DNA from: Styela clava
Lineage: Eukaryota; Chordata; Ascidiacea; Stolidobranchia; Styelidae
Reading direction: 5' to 3'
Length of the DNA: 64,000 nt
NCBI RefSeq assembly: GCF_964204865.1
Contig: NC_135259.1
Coordinates: 9,000,974-9,064,973 of the forward strand
Shown: in pieces, positions 25,220 to 38,446 of the stretch
Layout of the letters: each line of letters starts with the position of its first letter
Numbering within the stretch: position 1 is the stretch's first letter
Notes under the pieces: generated by a model
Databases searched by the model: none
What the model was told of the DNA's origin: nothing
What the model saw: only the letters and a program-made list of their open reading frames with translations
Made by a program: the position numbers and the translations under genes

Positions 25220-28200
25220 TTCTTGCTGGGATTGGTGGAAAAAACCGCGATGAAAACTACTTCCAAACTATGGTAATATTCTTTCAAGTATACAGGGACG
25301 CCCCCGTTCTACGCATATCAGCACGTGCACTTTCGAGAGAAAGAGCAAACGAGAGTTTCCCTGAATGATGTCATCGTTGCCTTCGCGCTATCTCGTTTTG
25401 ACCGAATCAGTGCCGCCTGTAGTAACATTATCAGTACCTCTGTAGTACACATGTCATAGCCAGTTTTATGGGTAGTTTTCAAATAAAAGTGATTTTAAAA
25501 AAACTATAACGGAAATACTTTTTATATAGGCTAGGCTTTAAAGTCTACAATCGACAATGTCATATTTTCTCAACCATTGGCATTTTATTCTCATTTTAAA
25601 GTAGTTATTTGAACAATTGAATAGGCGTGTTTAAATTTTTATTTTTCAATATGCTGGAAATCGAATTTATCCCCCTGTAAAGAAGCATTCTATTAAATGT
25701 TGTAATTTCAACAGAACTCCTCGGAGAGAAGGAAAATTTTAGTGCGCAACTGCAATTTGTCACTTAAATTTTGCCGCTTTCGTGCATTAGACTTCCCTGG
25801 GCTGTTTCGCTACTGTACCGTTTTCTACTTTTTACAGAATAACCAATCAATTAACTATTTGTTCATTTTTTTGAATGTAATATACTTCCTCTGACCATAT
25901 CATACCCACTTCGTTCGCCAATAACACTTTGAACGTACGACTTTTGTTGTTGGCATACGTACAGTTAATTTGTCATTTAATAATGATAATTGAACTTACC
26001 AATATTATTGGGACCGATGACAACGTTATTTATTGTATTAATTTTTAAGTAATACTTTATTCTATATATACGCTTAAAAATAGAGTTTTACATGAGAATA
26101 CAACAAATAAATCTACCTATAATAATAAAAGGTATGCATCACCTATATTTTTTTAGCGTGTTCATAAAACAATTTGTAAACTTTTACACATTTCGGAATA
26201 CACGGAACTAATTTGTTCACTTCATTCTGTCAATACGTCAGCTAATTACATTAATATCACGTCCAAGTATCATACGTCACAGCGTTGGTTGGTCACAGAC
26301 GGAATGTTATAGGATTTGTCCAGTAAAATCCCAGCAATGTTTTAATTCTGTGTAAGGTGCCTAAACAGGACACATGGAAGTTATTGGTGTTTAAAGTGAT
26401 GATAGGCGTCCGGAGAGTATTTTTGAACAATTCAACATTCTATAAAAATGACTAATAGGCATTTCTCCTTGTGTCTATATTTATTTATATGGTTATTTAA
26501 GATCTTGTATTTAATTATGAATCTCAATCTCCAAGTATTCCTAACTAAGATACAACATCTTATAGAATACGTGACCCCATAAATCCGTTACTAACAATAA
26601 ATATACATATAGATAGATACTCGTTAACAATGTCCAGACTTTAATGAAGAATATGTAATGTAGGTATAATCGTGCGCTGATTGGCAAATCCTTTTGCTAA
26701 ATTTATATGTCGTTTCTCTCATATAAAAATGTGTATGTGTACAAACGAAAGAGATGGTACTAAAATATACCATCCAAATATATCTCAAGAATACTAGTTT
26801 CTCGTTTAAAATTTTCACATATAAAAAAATAATAATGTTGTAAAAATACAGTAGTTGGAAATTACTTAACAATCAGTTCTAGTGTTTAAAGTGGTGAATT
26901 AAAAAACTATCTACAGAGGTTGTACGTTATAAATTAGGTTGAAGTTTAGCAAAAACTTGCATGAATTTCATTTGTTTAAAAAATGGAGCAAAAAAAAGTC
27001 AATAACGTTTTATGTGAAATCTCGATTGATGTAAAATCTGGTAGGCTTGAATCAAGATTACTCAGCTTGATATAAAACCACTATGAATAACCGCTATGCA
27101 ATATATTAAGAGAAAAGCATCTAAATTAACCTGCGATATTAAATTGCATAAGCTAGTTATGTCTGGCTTTTAATGAATTAATTCAAAAAGAGAATTAGAT
27201 GCTTTTCAAGCATTGAATTGCATTGTACGCCATAATGTCAAAGCAATATTTCTGAAAATATTTGTTGAAGCATTTCTATGAAAATCAGTTATGACTAGGA
27301 AATATGTTAATTCAATTTTTTGACCTAATTACGACAATAATGTAAATTCGGAAAGTAAATTTTAGTCAGTATCCACTAGAAGTAAAAAGAATCTTATATT
27401 ATACCTAATCAAGAACTCCAACAGTATACATGCCTGTGTAAGTGACTGTTGAACTTAACTTCGTTTAGGGGAATAGTATGTAGCACTTATTATAAAATCA
27501 CTATTTTTTCCATGTTCAGTTATAAAAATCAAAAAATATCCACGGGAAACTGATAAACAAAATCTACGACAAGCAACCAATTTAGTAGACAAAATTTTAC
27601 ACTTTCTTGACTATACTTACCATTTTTCTAGTTTCTATTTCACCCAGTTTAATTGTTTTTTTTTTAAATATACCAAGTCTTGGGATTCTGTCTAAAAGTT
27701 TGATGATAATAATACATTTACCATTGTTGTCTCTTACGTATATGTACGTCTGCGTCATTTAGAGTATAACAGACGTAAATATCTGAACAAAATTTATTCG
27801 AAGTTAAATTTGAGTGACTCAACAACAGCAAACTAACTTTAGGCATGCCTGGATTTTATAAAATATTAGAGGGAAATATTAGAGATTATTGATATATCCA
27901 TTGACAATAACAAATCTCTATTTAAAGGCAATATGAAACTACTTGCTGTACGCAGCCTCGGAAATGATTCATATTGCTATGACGCCAGATAACTGGAACG
28001 TACGTTTATTTTTGTATAGTAGTCCTTGCATCGATTAATGACCAATTTCATTGTTTTGAAGTCTATTATTAAATACGGTTCTGTCAGTGGTCTACCCCGG
28101 ATCTCGTTGAGTGGCATTCCATGATTTGAAAATTACGAGGTCATGATATGACGCCAGACTTGATTTTTCAAATACGCATAATACATATCATTGCCGTTAT

Positions 28201-28549
28201 GGACAAATACCGATGCAAATCGAGCAATGTTACAGGTTTCTTCTGGTTTGTGCATATATATACCCTTAATTGGGCACTTAATTTTTTCCTATGTCTCAAA
28301 TATTTTTCTGTTTCTTTTAAGATATCTGCTTCAACGTAGCAGATTTTTCCTAATTATAATGAGACAGAAGCATTAACAAAGCCTGCTTCATGGTCTCAGC
28401 CTATGTACGACACCTCTCTATCAACTGGCGAAGTGCAGCCCAGCAATTCGCAGGAATATGAAAAATAGGTATGATTTTATTTGAAATGATAAAAACGATA
28501 AAATAACATTTCCCAAACTTTTGAATATATAATTACAATGAAATTTATT
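25220..28549. other. Intergenic stretch between copies 6 and 7
   Basis: No gene is recognised. A block with somewhat higher GC at 25290-25400 contains AAACGAGAG. The remainder is AT-rich. Open frames near 26.7 and 28.2 kb lack splice context or motifs. Confidence 0.4.
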
Positions 28550-29835
28550 CTAAGAAGTTCTAGCAGGCCAACGCCTTGAGTAATGCTTCTCCCGCCATCT
28601 GAGAACACATCTAAATCATAAAAAGAAAGCCATATGAGATGATAATTTTATAATATAATACTAAAGTTGTATTAATTTCAAGCATACATGTGAAATTACC
28701 TGCATCCTCTAATCAACCTTTTCGTCATAACGAATATTTTTGAGTTTCTTCTTGCTTCGAAGCTATAAATAGCTTCAATAGGCTGAATTCGGTATTTTCT
28801 TAAAGAAAGAAATGATTGTGTTCGTGGGTTTTGACATCGGGTCATGCAGGTGGCATGCATAAAAACACTCGGAAATAAATTATCGCATTCAATCCTAAAA
28901 AAATATCGTAAGAAACGATTAAATGAACATGTTTGAATACTATGTAAAATATTTTGTCTGTCCAAAGCAGAGTTTCCCAAGCTGGAGTCTTCGGACACCT
29001 GTAGCTTTGCGACAGTTGCGATATGATAAGAGTCTGAATGATCTTCAATGATTGATTTCATAAAAAAGCCATTGCATCTTTTTAGTTGAGGGTTGCGGAA
29101 AAATATCACCGGCTATTAGAAAAGGAAATTAATTTTTTTTGCCTTTTGCAACGACCTACATGTGTAAGGCAGCATTTTCAGCTCTTACCAATTTGATGAC
29201 AAAATACTGGACGAGACTTGATGTAGAGTCGGAGTTTGCTTGTCACAAATTGCGCCAGGAATTGATAAATTGTGCAGTGAAAAGCAAGCGTATCCGTCAC
29301 ATAAATGCCGTTTGCATTGTTTTGTTGTGAATGAAACATTATCCTTCCTCGTCGGTCAGGCACAAGAATTAATACGACATATAATGGGGAACCGCCATAG
29401 ATAAGATTCACAAACAGGGGTCCGCGCCTAGAAAGTTTGGGAAACCCTGGTCTAAAGAATGTCCGTTTGTTTACTTACATAAATACACGAAAAATACATA
29501 GAAAATGTATCTTTATGAAACTATATACTGGAATGCGACTGATTGGCTCTGAAATTGATATGATAACCATATACTCACCATTTTAAGTTAAATGGAGCGA
29601 GACCATTATTTATCATTTCGTTGCTAATGATTCTGCAGTTGAACTGTTTTGCGAATTCTGACCTAAATAAATAAAATACTGAAATTGAAAGATAAAAAAA
29701 AATATCATGCAGATAATCAACAATAGCAAGTAGTGATAAACGAACTCTGACAATCTCAGATACTCACTCAGGATCGTAAGCATTCGCATTTGACTTCAGA
29801 TGGTTAAACGTCATATACAAAATCAATACCAAAAC
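28550..29835 (-). CDS. IL-17-like secreted cytokine, copy 7 (first exon not located)
   Basis: Minus-strand exons 29835-29768, 29662-29579, 28894-28700 and 28610-28550 join in frame (phases 2, 2, 2), with the stop TAG at 28552-28550. The first of these is a hydrophobic signal segment (V-L-V-L-I-L-Y...A-N-A-Y-DP). The next has S-E-F-A-K, one Cys and NGLAPFNLKW. The core has I-E-C, M-H-A-T-C-M-T-R-C-Q-N-P, Q-P-I-E-A-I-Y-S-F-E-A-R-R-N-S-K and ends R-G-C-R. The last exon starts C-V-L-R-W-R-E-K and is basic. By family rule a tiny exon with the ATG should lie upstream between 29840 and about 30400; several ATG codons exist, but none precedes a good phase-0 donor, so I leave it open. A hAT-derived element (28968-29449) interrupts the intron before the core exon. 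The coding frame is otherwise intact. Confidence 0.72.
28968..29449 (+). mobile_element. Non-autonomous hAT-type element inside the copy 7 intron
   Basis: The ends are near-inverted: cagagtttcccaagc at the left, and at the right gtttgggaaaccctg, whose complement is cagggtttcccaaac. They are flanked by an 8-base duplication, gtccaaag / gtctaaag (7 of 8 matching), which is the hAT hallmark. The interior keeps a piece of transposase. At about 480 bases it is far too short to be autonomous. Confidence 0.75.
29139..29330 (+). pseudogene. Fragment of hAT transposase C-terminal dimerisation region
   Basis: This frame contains K-A-A-F-S-A-L-T-N-L-M-T-K-Y and S-R-L-D-V-E-like residues (written here as T-R-L-D-V-E-S-E-F). 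The order matches the F-S-A-L-T...K-Y-R-S-R-L-x-V-E region near the C-terminus of hAT/ZBED-type transposases. It has no start codon of its own and no catalytic residues, and is enclosed by the inverted ends of the surrounding element. Confidence 0.6.
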
Positions 29836-32800
29836 CTGGTAATAAAAAAATGTTTAAATATTACAAATTGTTGATCATATTACCACTGGTTTCTTAACTA
29901 TTTGGGATATTTTAGAATGTACTCTCAGTTCATGAATTTCCTTCCAATACCTACTTTTATCTACAAATCAATATAGAATGCTGATAGTTCGTCAACAAAC
30001 ATTTGATGAAATTTAACTCCCATATTAGTTGCACAAAGCACGAAAGAGTTGCTTCATAAACAAATAGTAAAACCTCTTGCTCATCTGTATCAGCATGATA
30101 TTACACTTATTGTTACAAAGTTTATAAAGTAAATTTAGTAGAACGATTACACCAGTGTTTTTAAGTACAAATATACATAATATTATAGTATGTAATTAAG
30201 CACTTTGCAATAGTATTGGGTCCAACTCTGTTGGCCTCGAATACTATAAATTCTAGATTACATGTCCATGACATCAGTCGGAATGCACTACAACAGATAG
30301 GCGTGTGCATAATATCTGCAAAAATGTCGGCGCTTCAGAAGTATGTGTACCAATATGGAGGTAACTAATTTTGTTCGCCTACTTTAGATCAAGTTATGTA
30401 GAGGGACTGAAGCCTATGGGCGGGGGCTATATTCCCTTGGCTTACACAGACATGTCCCAAACTCGTGATAGAACTAAAATAAAGAAAATCGGAATAAAAT
30501 TATGGCCTAACCCTAAACTGGTACACATACTACGGGTGTGCCAAAATGCCATTGTACACCCCATTACTATATTTCTTATTGTTTGGTTCCTCGACAGGCA
30601 ATTGATTTAGCTTTTCAATTAATAATAACCTAATTTGATGCATTTTGTCTAAACAAATCTACAATCCTTAGAGTATTACCTTATGTTCCCCGCATGCCAT
30701 CAAAAGCGTATATGTCTAAAACTGCTACACTTCCAAATATGAAATTCATTAATCAGAAACGTTCTGTAACCAAATCACATGTACTACAACAGAATCATTT
30801 TGATTCATTATGTTTCATGAAACTGTCGGTTCTTTCCAACCTAAAAATATTATTATTTGGTTGAAACTGAAATATTTTTCGAGGGACCCTCAGGTTATGG
30901 AAACCATATAATGAGTTTGTGAACTAGGCATACCTCATTCTGAGGAATTACTAGAATGGTTCAACCTACGCGGCTAGGCTGTCTGTTTTCCAATCTTCTA
31001 ATATGTTAAATGTAGACAAGTAGGTTGATGCCGCCGGCGCGCAAAATTCTATGTTGTAAGACTTAATGGTGAAGACATGACGCCCTAATCAAAACATTGC
31101 TTTTCTCCCACAACAAATATCCCAATGCTGGTAAATACTATTCAAATATGTAATTCTTACCCATGAAGCATAAAGCTTTCGCCAATTACTCAAATAAGAA
31201 ATTACACCAAACACATTACTTCGAAGAGAGAAGAGATTGATGGGAAAATAGTAATAACAGGTTACAGTAATTGCTAATTTCTTAGGGCACACGATACTAA
31301 ATCTCAAACACTCAACATGAAAAGCGTAAAGGACTTGAAATGTAAATTTTAAATTGCGTTGGTATGTAGACTAAAAAGTCACAATAAATATATATACAAG
31401 ATTTGAAAATAATAATAGGTAAAAGCAATCGACCACAACTTAAAAATTGCGGATATAAGAAAGACGTTATAGTTGTGGTATCCCTTCTAGATTGAACTTG
31501 ATAATTGATTATAAATAAACTTTTAGGTCGATTACAAGTTTAATATACAATTATTGGTTTGGTTATATTCAACGAGAAGTTCGAGAATAATTTAAAAACA
31601 ATTTTTCTCTACCTTAGTTTTTTCTTTTTTAATTTCTATTTGGACCAAAGCAAAAAGCAAGCTAGACAAACGCCACTATAATAGATGTCCTTTACCAATC
31701 CTTCTGAAAATGTTCAACATCAGATATTTGACTGTCGAAATTCAATACTTGGAAACTACGGAGGGTGATGGCAATTGATCTTATGCGTAGTAATATTAGA
31801 ACGTAGCCACCCTTATGAACACACACACAAAAAACAATTGCTTTTACTTTGTGCACTCAGGATGAAGCACCATGAAGAGTAGCAATTTGAAATGGGTGTC
31901 TGTTGGTGACATTGTAGGTTTCAGATTTTGCGTTCGAGTGCCGGTGATACCCATTATCTATAATACGGTGTAAAATATTACAATGACTGTGCATACGCGA
32001 ATCTTGATTTACTTGGAATAGTTTGATTTTCCAACATAAATTCTCAAACGCACAAAAAAGACACAACTTGGGAAACTTTCAAAATAATAGATCTCTGATG
32101 TTGAGCGAAATAATTTTTTCTTTTTCTTAGTGACATCAAACAATCAAATTCACGACAATTATATTCAATATCCACCACAAGACATGGTTATTTCTTCGAT
32201 AATTTTGAAACTGTGGAAGTAAAGTTATTTCTACTTGAATTTAGATTAGATATTTAGTACACTGAACAGAGTCAATTTGTATTATAAAATTTATTAAATT
32301 TTGAAAAATCCTTTACTTCCCGACTGAATACAAAATTGAATTCTAATCCACCGAGCGCATTTTTGTGAATGGTATATTCGTAAAACGTCTATTTGGTTTA
32401 AGTGAGCGAAAAAATCTCAAGTTGACTCGGAGGTTAAATTGTGGTTGTGACTTACGGGTCAAAGCTTATCAAACTAATATACTGTTCTGGTTACACACAT
32501 TGACGTTACGATTGATACCGCGCTACCTTAGATCAGCTGTTGAGCGATTTCGTCATCAATTCTCTCGAAATATATCGCTCGTAATTCAATCGATTGCGGG
32601 GAATCACCTGGTAGAGTTCTATTTCATTCAAACAGATATAGACCTCACAGGTGTTACTTTTCCGTGGTTCAAGCTTGTCAAGTTATAATTTATTTGAAAT
32701 GACTTTTCGAATTTATTTAACACTAAATGGCAGACTATCAATTATCTCTTATGCTAAATTTCGCAACACGTAATCCACGTGATATTGGATTCAATCGTGC

Positions 32801-35800
32801 GACGTATTTTATTTGTTAATGCACCACCCAGACAAATATAGTTTATTTCGTCACGAAAAAACAATAAAAATATGTCGAATGTGATTAAATTAAAATATCG
32901 TTTTACAATTGGGAGGATATATTTAACAAAAGAGAAGAATATTACAAATCTGATGCAAACTTCAATTCATTCTCTCCGAGATATATATATATATAATAAG
33001 GTTTTTTTTATTTTAAATTTTTTTAGATGTTCTACAATGTTAGCTCAGTAAATGGAAATATCATTATGTACATTTTTGAAAATCGGCTAGTTAAAATACC
33101 ATGTGATAATATACCCGTGGTTTTATACATTTTATATAAAAATTTGAAACGAGTTTCAGTATCTCCAATAAAAAGCTTTCCTATCAACTCTGCCAGATCT
33201 GCCTTTATTATAACAAATTTTCGGTTTTGAAAGGAAATAACTGGCATATTGTAATGAATCGACAAAATAATTTTAAAAAGATCGGATATTCTAACAGCGC
33301 TACACGCAAGAAGGTTTGGGAGATATTGACGAGCGAAGAAACAAGCATATATGTGACCAGAATTAATAGTTCAATTTATGATTACTTTGAGAACGAACTG
33401 AACAATCAACCAGAAGTGTATCGACGGCTATTCACGGTTAGCTGTAAGGATATCACACTGTCTTATTTGCCCAGTGTAACTATGACCCAGTTTCAACCCT
33501 GTAACGTTTAGTTATTGTCTGTTTGCGTTCTCTTCACGCAAGAGGAAATAACCAAACGTCGAACACGCACGCGGTTATTGTTCAAATAGCTCTCGCATCG
33601 ATGGTTCACAATGTGGGGTAAATAGATTACGATAACAAAGTACACGCCTACCATTGGAAATTCCGCCCATCGCAAAATCTTCAATAGGTGCAGCGCATAA
33701 AAAATTTTACATTTCGAAGTGGGACTTAATTTGCTTTATTATTTTTGGGTATGCATCGAAGTGATATATTTATATTTGTACACCCACACATAAGAGTTTG
33801 TTTGTATTGATTCTTTAATACACGTGGGACTAAATTAGGAAAGTTAATGTTTCATACAAGGGTAATTCTTATATATTCGGATAATCCATTTCAAACTGAA
33901 TACCCATTTTTAAGCTGGCATACTCAGACCCTTTAAGTGTAATTTTGAACCGAACATATAACTGCACCCTCAAACCCGGCACATAACGACTTCAATATTT
34001 GAATTGCTAATAACAAAACGATACATATGTACATTTCGTGTCAAAATTAGCTTTTTGCTGTGGTCCAATATTCAAAGACAAGGTCCCGTCCAAGCAACTC
34101 ATGACTTTTCCTCTTGCGCTACTTACTATACATGTCAAAATTAACGTGTTCAATTTAGAAAAATTTAATTCTTTTTGCGGGATGGACAGAATACTTTACC
34201 ACAAGGGAAATATTTATCAGCAACAGTTTTTTATTTATAATACCAAGATCAAACATAATAAAATAACACGAAACAGTCACATTTTTGCTAGATAATTCAA
34301 ATTTAGAAAGTTATTTAATTTTTTTTTCATAATAAAACTGCCCCAAGCAAGAATATATGACAATATATTGTTCTATAGTGTCTTTAAACAGAGAACCATA
34401 TTTCAGACAAGGGTATTGTATTCAATTTCTGATCAGATATTAACGATTGTTACACTCCACACTTAATGGTAATCGTTATGTTGATTCAATATTGAATTAC
34501 AAAATATTTTTATGGCTACGTATATCACTCATAATGTAAATATACCTATAAATAATTATCATTTCAGCGCATCACGTGGCTTGAAATCCCGCCGGTAGAT
34601 ATATCTACATTCTACTTTTTAATCACGGTACTTTTGTATTTGCTTTACCGGACGTACGCAACATATTGAATGGAGTAGTTTTTTTGAGTATAATATGGAG
34701 TTCTGCGTTCATGATTTACAACTGATCACACCTAACACATTGCTTTAGTGTTAGAGGAAGCCAAAGAATGCCATTTATGGATGTGATATGATTACATTTA
34801 ATACACTATCATAATTTTCCCGGCATCGGAACTTATGATGTAATTTTTTGACGAATATTGAGATAATATTAGTGAGTTTGCAATATTTATGCAAATAAAA
34901 TGTGAAAATATTATCATTTTTATGGTCTTTGGTTTAAATATGTTGAGAAATTGTATGTATAATGAAGAATGTTTAACATGGAAGGGGAACGAAATTAGTT
35001 TTATAGGTCAGAAAAATATGCAATATAACGTGTGCGAAGAATGAAATTTGGATTTAATATGAACGTACACATGTAGTCTTTTTATTCATATTACAAAAAA
35101 ATATAATAAGCTGACATGCAATTGGGAAAAGTTATTTACTTAAACCAAATATTGTAATTTATAGAAACTGTACCGATCATATATGATTTTAATTTCACGT
35201 AAAGATTTTTTGCCAATTATGAAACATTTGCACAGCGTTGAAGAACGTACGCTACAAAAATAAATCAGCTAATTGTGAAAGTCTGTTTGTCAGATGTATG
35301 GACGCTGCGAGTTGCAGATGGGTAATATCCCGATAAAAAAAGTGAGCGCAATCATTGGCGATAGTTTCATGTTTCATCAGCAACTATATGGTACATAAAG
35401 GTGTAGATAAATTTAGAAACCGACATAGTCAACAGCCCGATCACGGTGAAATGTGACGTGAACCCGTGTGGTTAATCAAGACAGACATGTCCCAATTTGA
35501 GATAAAATATTTTTCCACGTGTTGTCGGGAGTAACGCTGAACGCCTCCATCACTTGACATATTTGTTGGTGAGTGACGTCATCAACGCCCACTAGTACAC
35601 CATTCTGCATTATTTTTGAAATTTTTTTTTTTTTTATTTATTACCAAAACATTTGAGAAAGTTTGTAGCCAATCACATGTAGAAGCAATGTTAAATAGAT
35701 GGAATTTCCTATATTGTGTACTCTCAAGATATGTTGATCTAAAAGTAGTAAAACTAGGATATGAATGTATATATCAAAAATTATAGGACTGGCGGAACCT

Positions 35801-36464
35801 TTATGTTTGTGAATTTATCAAGTATGAATACGTTAATTGAATTGCGTAAAATATCTGAAATACTCCTATCCATCCTATTTAAAAATCATTATAAACAATA
35901 TTTAATAAACTAATGCGCATAATAATTGTATTTTGATGTGACTGCGATACATTCAAAGTAGACTTGGCCAAAATTCGCATTAACGTAGTAAATTTGATTA
36001 GTATTCGTCAGCCATCACGACAATGAAACGAATAATTTCTGATTAGTATCACATAGTACGAGATATCACTTGGTCCACGTTAAAAAGATCATATTCAAAG
36101 TTTTTCACAGTGCGCCCATGCACGACGAAGAACACATTGTATTATTTATCTCATGTCGCGATATAAAATGACGATTGACTCTAGGAATACAAACGAGAGA
36201 ACTACACACAAACCTCTCGCGTTACGCAAAGCTACGTCGTCTCAAAGCCGTGCGTGTTTCCTTTTTTTGCAAACTGAAATTCCCAATCTTGAGAACATAG
36301 TTAGCTCACTTTATTTCCAACGTGAACAACTGCGACGGGGCCTCGGCCCGCGGCGGAGGAGGCGTGGGTGTGGGTTTTGGAAAGCAAAGAAGGGAATCCC
36401 CGTCAGGGATCTGGCTGATATTTAATTCACAATATGAACATGTTTCTTACAGCATTCCAGAGGG
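29836..36464. other. Long stretch between copies 7 and 8 with no recognised gene
   Basis: The copy 7 first exon should lie in the first 500 bases. A block near 30500-30545 (cctaaccctaa then ctggtacacatac) resembles one at 4343-4365, which suggests a dispersed short repeat. An open frame at 33140-33511 is listed separately. A GC-rich patch occurs at 36336-36375. Otherwise AT-rich with nothing identifiable. Confidence 0.4.
33140..33511 (+). other. Unrecognised open frame, possibly an exon
   Basis: An uninterrupted frame of about 123 codons ends in TAG at 33511. It has a mixed, non-AT-biased composition with Trp, four Cys and charged stretches (for example K-K-V-W-E-I-L-T-S-E-E-T and V-Y-R-R-L-F-T-V). 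A candidate acceptor, ttcag, sits near 33160. I find no start codon with context, no partner exon and no family resemblance. It may be chance or a decayed exon. Confidence 0.2.
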
Positions 36465-36472
36465 TATAAAAG
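36465..36472 (+). promoter_or_regulatory. TATA box of copy 8
   Basis: TATAAAAG in the context aggg(TATAAAAG)tt lies 125 bases before the ATG at 36597. It is a near-consensus core promoter. Confidence 0.5.
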
Positions 36473-36596
36473 TTACCAATCATGGAATACATTCATTTAA
36501 TCCAGCATTTGGTTGAAACTAAGCAGAGACTTTTAGTGTCAGTGAATTTTTTGAAATTTTATTGCAGTTCAAGTTTTATCTGCAAAAGCAACAGCG

Positions 36597-38204
36597 ATGA
36601 AGAAGGTATTTGCATTAACGATAAAATTCAACTATTATCAGAAGTCAAAATTCAAAGTACTAACGTATTACTTGCTTTTAAGTCTACGGTAGACGAGTTA
36701 ATGTTTGAATTTATAACCTCCCAGTCGTAGGCAATTACCATAGATGCGCATTATTCGTACTATTAATTCAGTAATCTTAATTCATCTTTTTTGAATTCAG
36801 GTTTGTTGGTTTTCGTTTGGAGTTATTTTACTTGTTGTAGTAAGTGGTCCTGTAGAAGCTGCAAAGATGAGAAAAGGACTAACTTGTTTGTCGTGAGTAT
36901 ATTTCATGCAATAATTTTAAATCAAAACTTTAATTAAAGTATAAAGCAGATATTTATATATATATATATACATTGTAAATTTGGAAAAATAACTAACCCC
37001 GTTCATGAATATTGTTTTTGTACATGACCGAATAACAAAATTTAGCGATTGTTAAAACGATCTAAAATACCTATGCTTCAGACTGCAGCAAAAAATAGGT
37101 CAAATTGCAAAAGTTACGTTGAACTATTCCAATTTTGGAATACATTATCTTTTTTTATTATATAATAGAAAATATATCCGATGCTCAAACACGTAGCACT
37201 TTGGAAAACAATGATAATAAACATATTAATATTATTTTATTTTTATAGGAAAAGATTTATTAGAAAATACTGCACCTCAACTGATGAAGAAATCGAGAGA
37301 GATGAAAAGGGATTTGTACCTCATGAAATTAGAAAGTAAGTAATGTAGCCTACTTAATTTTAGTAAAATTGAAGTACTTGACACTAATAATTGATTCGCA
37401 AATGGCAAAGCATCCAACGGAAAACTTCGAGATCTTTAATCAGTATAGATATAAATAAATTTTATATTTCAAGATTTAAATTTTTATTTAATCGTTCAAA
37501 TACAGGTACGATTGCCGTAACTTGAATGTCACACAAATAATTGACAAACCATGCGATAAAAAATGTCGAGACCCTGTGACAAAAAAGAAGAAGCCTGGTA
37601 AATTATACAAGGTTGAAAGAATTTGTTATTACAGAGAGTATGAAAACAGAGACGGAAAAATTGAAAAAATAAAATTGACTGCTGGATGCAGGTGAGATAA
37701 TATTTTTCAAAACCTCAAAGTCAAATCTTCAGAAGACAAAATCTAAGGATTTCATAAAATGCGCGAAGTGTCCAATTGAAAGTTCTGTGCCTCATGTTAG
37801 ATACTTTGACACAGATACTTGTATAACTATTTGTTTGCATTTTACTGTCAACCGGGTGCATGGCACATATAGATAAAACTAGGCACAAAGTAGTTTCTGA
37901 TAGAATAATACACGCGTTCTATAAAATAATAGTTTCTGCAAATAAATTATGCGAATAAAACTATGTTCCCTTGACAAGCTCGTAAAATTTCGTTTTTCGG
38001 GCCGAATTTTTCATCAACGAATTTCAAGAGATACTGCTCTAATACTAAATTTGTACAAAATTATTAAATAATAAGGTTGTTAACATAATTATTTTTATAA
38101 GGTGAAAATTGAACACGCTTTTACGCAACGTCGAAATTGTCGAAACAAATATTACAAACACTTTTTATTTCTACAGATGCGTCAAGAGACGACAAAAATC
38201 ATGA
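36597..38204 (+). CDS. IL-17-like secreted cytokine, copy 8 (divergent)
   Basis: Exons 36597-36605, 36801-36892, 37249-37335, 37506-37691 and 38177-38204 give 133 codons, phases 0, 2, 2, 2. Exon 1 is only MKK, joined to V-C-W-F-S-F-G-V-I-L-L-V-V-V-S-G-P-V-E-A, a classical signal peptide. Exon 2 lacks the FDP end of the other copies and carries an extra Cys. Exon 3 has one Cys and K-G-F-V-P-H. The core exon has Y-D-C, N-V-T as a glycosylation site, K-P-C-D-K-K-C-R-DP, R-I-C-Y-Y-R, R-D-G-K-I-E-K and ends A-G-C-R. The last exon gives C-V-K-R-R-Q-K-S-stop. The DP and GK landmarks keep it in the family, while the rest is the most Lys-rich and diverged. It follows a strong TATA box and is followed by AU-rich elements. 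Confidence 0.78.
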
Positions 38205-38389
38205 TAGCGCGGAACACGAATAGCAATTCAAATCGAGTGGAATAAAATTAAAAGACAATGTATTTATTCTATCCTCTTCTTCACCAACACATTTCATGAA
38301 AATTCTCTGAATTAGCTAATCGTACTGGTTAATGAACAATTGACAACTCTCAAATCAACATTTCTTCAATGTCTAAAAAATTTATTCAT

Positions 38390-38446
38390 ATTTATTTATT
38401 TATACTTATTTATTGTTGTCGATTATTGCTTGTATTTATTGTTCGC
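38390..38446 (+). promoter_or_regulatory. AU-rich element cluster downstream of copy 8
   Basis: Five or more ATTTA pentamers, including overlapping TTATTTATT nonamers, are packed within 57 bases about 190 bases after the stop. An AATAAA at 38241-38246 lies upstream, so the elements would be transcribed only if a later poly(A) site is used. Confidence 0.42.

Noticed and set aside
28696-29109. Single minus-strand frame of 137 codons through the copy 7 core exon.
   Set aside because: Its first part runs through intron and the hAT-derived element; the acceptor at 28895-28896 and family exon length show only 28894-28700 is coding.
36322-36425. GC-rich Arg/Gly frames near 36.35 kb.
   Set aside because: Short, low-complexity and without splice continuity; explained by a local GC-rich patch upstream of the copy 8 promoter.
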